Below are positions 5,783-7,326 of a DNA stretch of 7,326 bases, piece by piece. Under the pieces are notes generated by a model, which saw nothing but the letters and a program-made list of their open reading frames with translations, made no database searches and was not told the DNA's origin. Positions within the stretch are counted from its first letter, which is position 1; every line of letters begins with the position of its first letter. A program made the translations under genes and the position numbers. Source of the stretch: an uncultured Litorilinea sp. (GTDB lineage Bacteria; Chloroflexota; Anaerolineae; Caldilineales; Caldilineaceae); contig CAKZVN010000279.1 in the NCBI GenBank assembly GCA_937922105.1, positions 1 to 7,326 on the forward strand, in the 5' to 3' direction.

Positions 5783-6850
5783 ATGAGCGACACCCAACCT
5801 CGTAAGCGCATCCTCACCGGTGACCGGCCCACCGGCAAACTGCACCTGGGCCATTTCGTCGGCAGCCATCGCCATCGTCTCGCGCTGCAAGACCAATACG
5901 AATGCTTCTTCCTCATCGCCGACTTGCACATGCTCACCACCAAGCCGGACAAGGAGGACATCCTCGCCATCTCCGACAACGCGCGCGCCATCGTCATGGA
6001 CCACCTTGCCATCGGCATTGACCCGGCCAAAGCCACCTTCTGCCTCCAATCCGCCATCCACGAGACCTACGAGTTGCAGTTGCTGCTCTCCGGTCTGATC
6101 ACCGTGGAACGGCTGCAACAGCTGCCCACCATCAAGGACATGGCTGCGGCTGCGCACATGGAGCAGATTCCCTACAACCTGCTCGGCTACCCGGTGCTCC
6201 AGTCCGCCGACATCCTCCTGCCGCGCGCCCACCTGGTTCCTGTGGGCAAAGACAACGAAAGCCACGTCGAATTGACGCGCCAGATCGCGCGGCGCTTCAA
6301 CAACGCCTATGGTGAAGTCTTCCCTCTCCCCGAACCTTACGTGGTGGGCGGCACGCTGGTCGGCACCGACGGTCAAGCCAAAATGAGCAAAAGCCTGGAC
6401 AACGCCATCTTCCTCAGCGACGACGAAGCCACGGTCCGCCGCCGCGTCATGGGTATGTATACCGACCCCAACCGCATCAGCGCCGACGTCCCCGGTCGCG
6501 TCGAGGGTAACCCGGTCTTCATCTACCACGACTTCTTTAACCCCAACCATGCTGAAGTCGAAGACCTCAAGGCGCGCTACCGCGCCGGCAAAGTCGGCGA
6601 TGTGGAAGTCAAAGAGAAACTCGCCCGCGCGCTCAACGCCTTCCTCGACCCCATGCGCGAGCGCCGCGCCTATTACGAAGCCCAGACCGGCTATGTGGAC
6701 GAGCTGCTCTACGAGGGCACGCTGCGCGCCCGCGAGGAAGCCAAGCAGACCTTGCTCGCCGCCAAGCAAGCCATGGGCTTGACCGGCGTCTGGAACCGCA
6801 TTAGCCGCGGCGCAGAGCGTCGCCGCAAAAAGGCCGAAGCCACCACTTAG
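5783..6850 (+). CDS. trpS: Tryptophanyl-tRNA synthetase
   Basis: A 355-residue class I aminoacyl-tRNA synthetase that charges tRNA-Trp with tryptophan using ATP. The Rossmann fold opens with GDRPTGKLHLGH, the HIGH signature being HLGH (21-24). It continues with FFLIADLHMLTT, PVLQSADILL, LVPVGKDNESHVELTR, and the second ATP motif KMSKS intact at 200-204. Length is slightly over the usual 330-350 because of a basic C-terminal tail (GAERRRKKAEA). A GGAGGA site (5767-5772) lies 10 nt before the ATG. It sits 48 nt after trpE and 51 nt before trpG with no terminator, so it should be co-transcribed and under the T-box. This placement between the two anthranilate synthase subunit genes is unusual: the product consumes the same uncharged tRNA that switches the leader on. 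The family assignment is very secure. Confidence 0.97.
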   Translation: MSDTQPRKRILTGDRPTGKLHLGHFVGSHRHRLALQDQYECFFLIADLHMLTTKPDKEDILAISDNARAIVMDHLAIGIDPAKATFCLQSAIHETYELQLLLSGLITVERLQQLPTIKDMAAAAHMEQIPYNLLGYPVLQSADILLPRAHLVPVGKDNESHVELTRQIARRFNNAYGEVFPLPEPYVVGGTLVGTDGQAKMSKSLDNAIFLSDDEATVRRRVMGMYTDPNRISADVPGRVEGNPVFIYHDFFNPNHAEVEDLKARYRAGKVGDVEVKEKLARALNAFLDPMRERRAYYEAQTGYVDELLYEGTLRAREEAKQTLLAAKQAMGLTGVWNRISRGAERRRKKAEATT

Positions 6851-6901
6851 TCTTATTCATCTTGCGCGCGTTGCGTCCTTGTCTGCCCGGAGGCCCACCC
6901 C

Positions 6902-7326
6902 ATGATCGCCGTGATCGACAATTACGACAGTTTCACCTACAATCTAGTGCAGTTTCTCGGCGAATTGATCCTGCACCACCACGTGCCCGGCGCCTACACC
7001 GACCGTGAGATTCGCGTCTGGCGCAACGACGAGATTGACGTGGAGGAACTGGGCGACTTGCGCCCCACCCATATCGTCATCAGCCCAGGTCCCGGCTCGC
7101 CCGACAAGGACAGCGGCATCAGCAACGACGTGATCCGCGTGCTGGGCGCGCAGATTCCGGTGCTGGGCGTCTGTCTGGGCCAACAATGCATCGGGCACGT
7201 CTTCGGCGGGGAGGTTGTCCGCGCCCCCCGACTCATGCACGGCAAGGTCAGCCCGGTTCATCATGACGGCGACGGCATCTTTGCGGGCATCCCCTCCCCC
7301 TTCACTGCCACCCGCTACCACAGCCT
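6902..7326 (+). CDS. trpG: Anthranilate synthase component II, glutamine amidotransferase (3' end outside window)
   Basis: The first 141 codons of a class I glutamine amidotransferase, cut by the window edge. It hydrolyses glutamine and channels ammonia to TrpE. It starts MIAVIDNYDSFTYNLVQFLGE, followed by SPGPGSP (61-67, oxyanion region), the nucleophile elbow GVCLGQQ with Cys91 (bases 7172-7174), LMHGK, and ATRYHSL (to 141); the catalytic His and Glu lie beyond the edge. GGAGG (6889-6893) is 8 nt before the ATG. The nucleophile sits about 12 residues later than in B. subtilis PabA (Cys79 by recall), from an insertion around residues 23-38 containing LHHHVPGAYTDRE. The usual GHQ after the Cys is GQQ here. 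TrpG and PabA are often one dual-use protein; the trp operon setting favours TrpG. A fusion to trpD downstream cannot be excluded. Confidence 0.94.
   Translation, partial: MIAVIDNYDSFTYNLVQFLGELILHHHVPGAYTDREIRVWRNDEIDVEELGDLRPTHIVISPGPGSPDKDSGISNDVIRVLGAQIPVLGVCLGQQCIGHVFGGEVVRAPRLMHGKVSPVHHDGDGIFAGIPSPFTATRYHS

Noticed and set aside
5729..6769. Long minus-strand ORF (346 codons) opposite trpS
   Set aside because: Antisense shadow caused by C/G third-position bias in trpS; valine-, aspartate- and glycine-rich composition with no domain.
1..7326. CRISPR arrays, insertion sequences, attachment sites, tRNA or rRNA genes
   Set aside because: No spaced direct repeats, transposase-like protein, terminal inverted repeats or RNA-gene signatures were seen on reading both strands.

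Overview
The window is GC-rich with strong C/G third-position preference, which also produces many long antisense shadow ORFs. It looks like an ordinary chromosomal stretch of a free-living bacterium. A tRNA-sensing T-box leader, a bacterial alpha-2-macroglobulin, and a trpE-trpS-trpG order point to a GC-rich, Gram-positive-like or Chloroflexota-type genome. That placement is inference from gene content, since no marker gene is present. All genes read on the + strand.

Left part (1-2284): the C-terminal 696 residues of an alpha-2-macroglobulin family protein, entering from outside the window, with an intact CxEQ thioester motif. It is followed by two strong hairpins and a sigma-70-like promoter. 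Middle (2285-3755): a SufE-type Fe-S sulfur-acceptor gene and, 4 nt later, a 10-TM EamA/DMT transporter gene, then about 100 nt of featureless spacer.

Right part (3756-7326): a tryptophan operon. A near-consensus promoter (TTGACA-16-TATAGT) drives a leader of about 435 nt containing a tryptophan T-box riboswitch. Its specifier codon UGG matches the CCA anticodon of tRNA-Trp. Its UGGC bulge matches the GCCA acceptor end expected if tRNA-Trp carries G73. The antiterminator and terminator can be drawn as mutually exclusive structures sharing 4108-4117. The leader controls trpE (anthranilate synthase component I), trpS (tryptophanyl-tRNA synthetase) and trpG (glutamine amidotransferase subunit, cut by the right edge). 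Uncharged tRNA-Trp should therefore raise both Trp synthesis and the enzyme that charges the tRNA.

The most unusual feature is a second terminator-like hairpin with a U7 tract (4010-4041). It sits inside the leader, upstream of the T-box antiterminator, where a plain stem III would be expected. I found no mobile element, CRISPR array, tRNA or rRNA gene, and no sign of an entirely new protein system.
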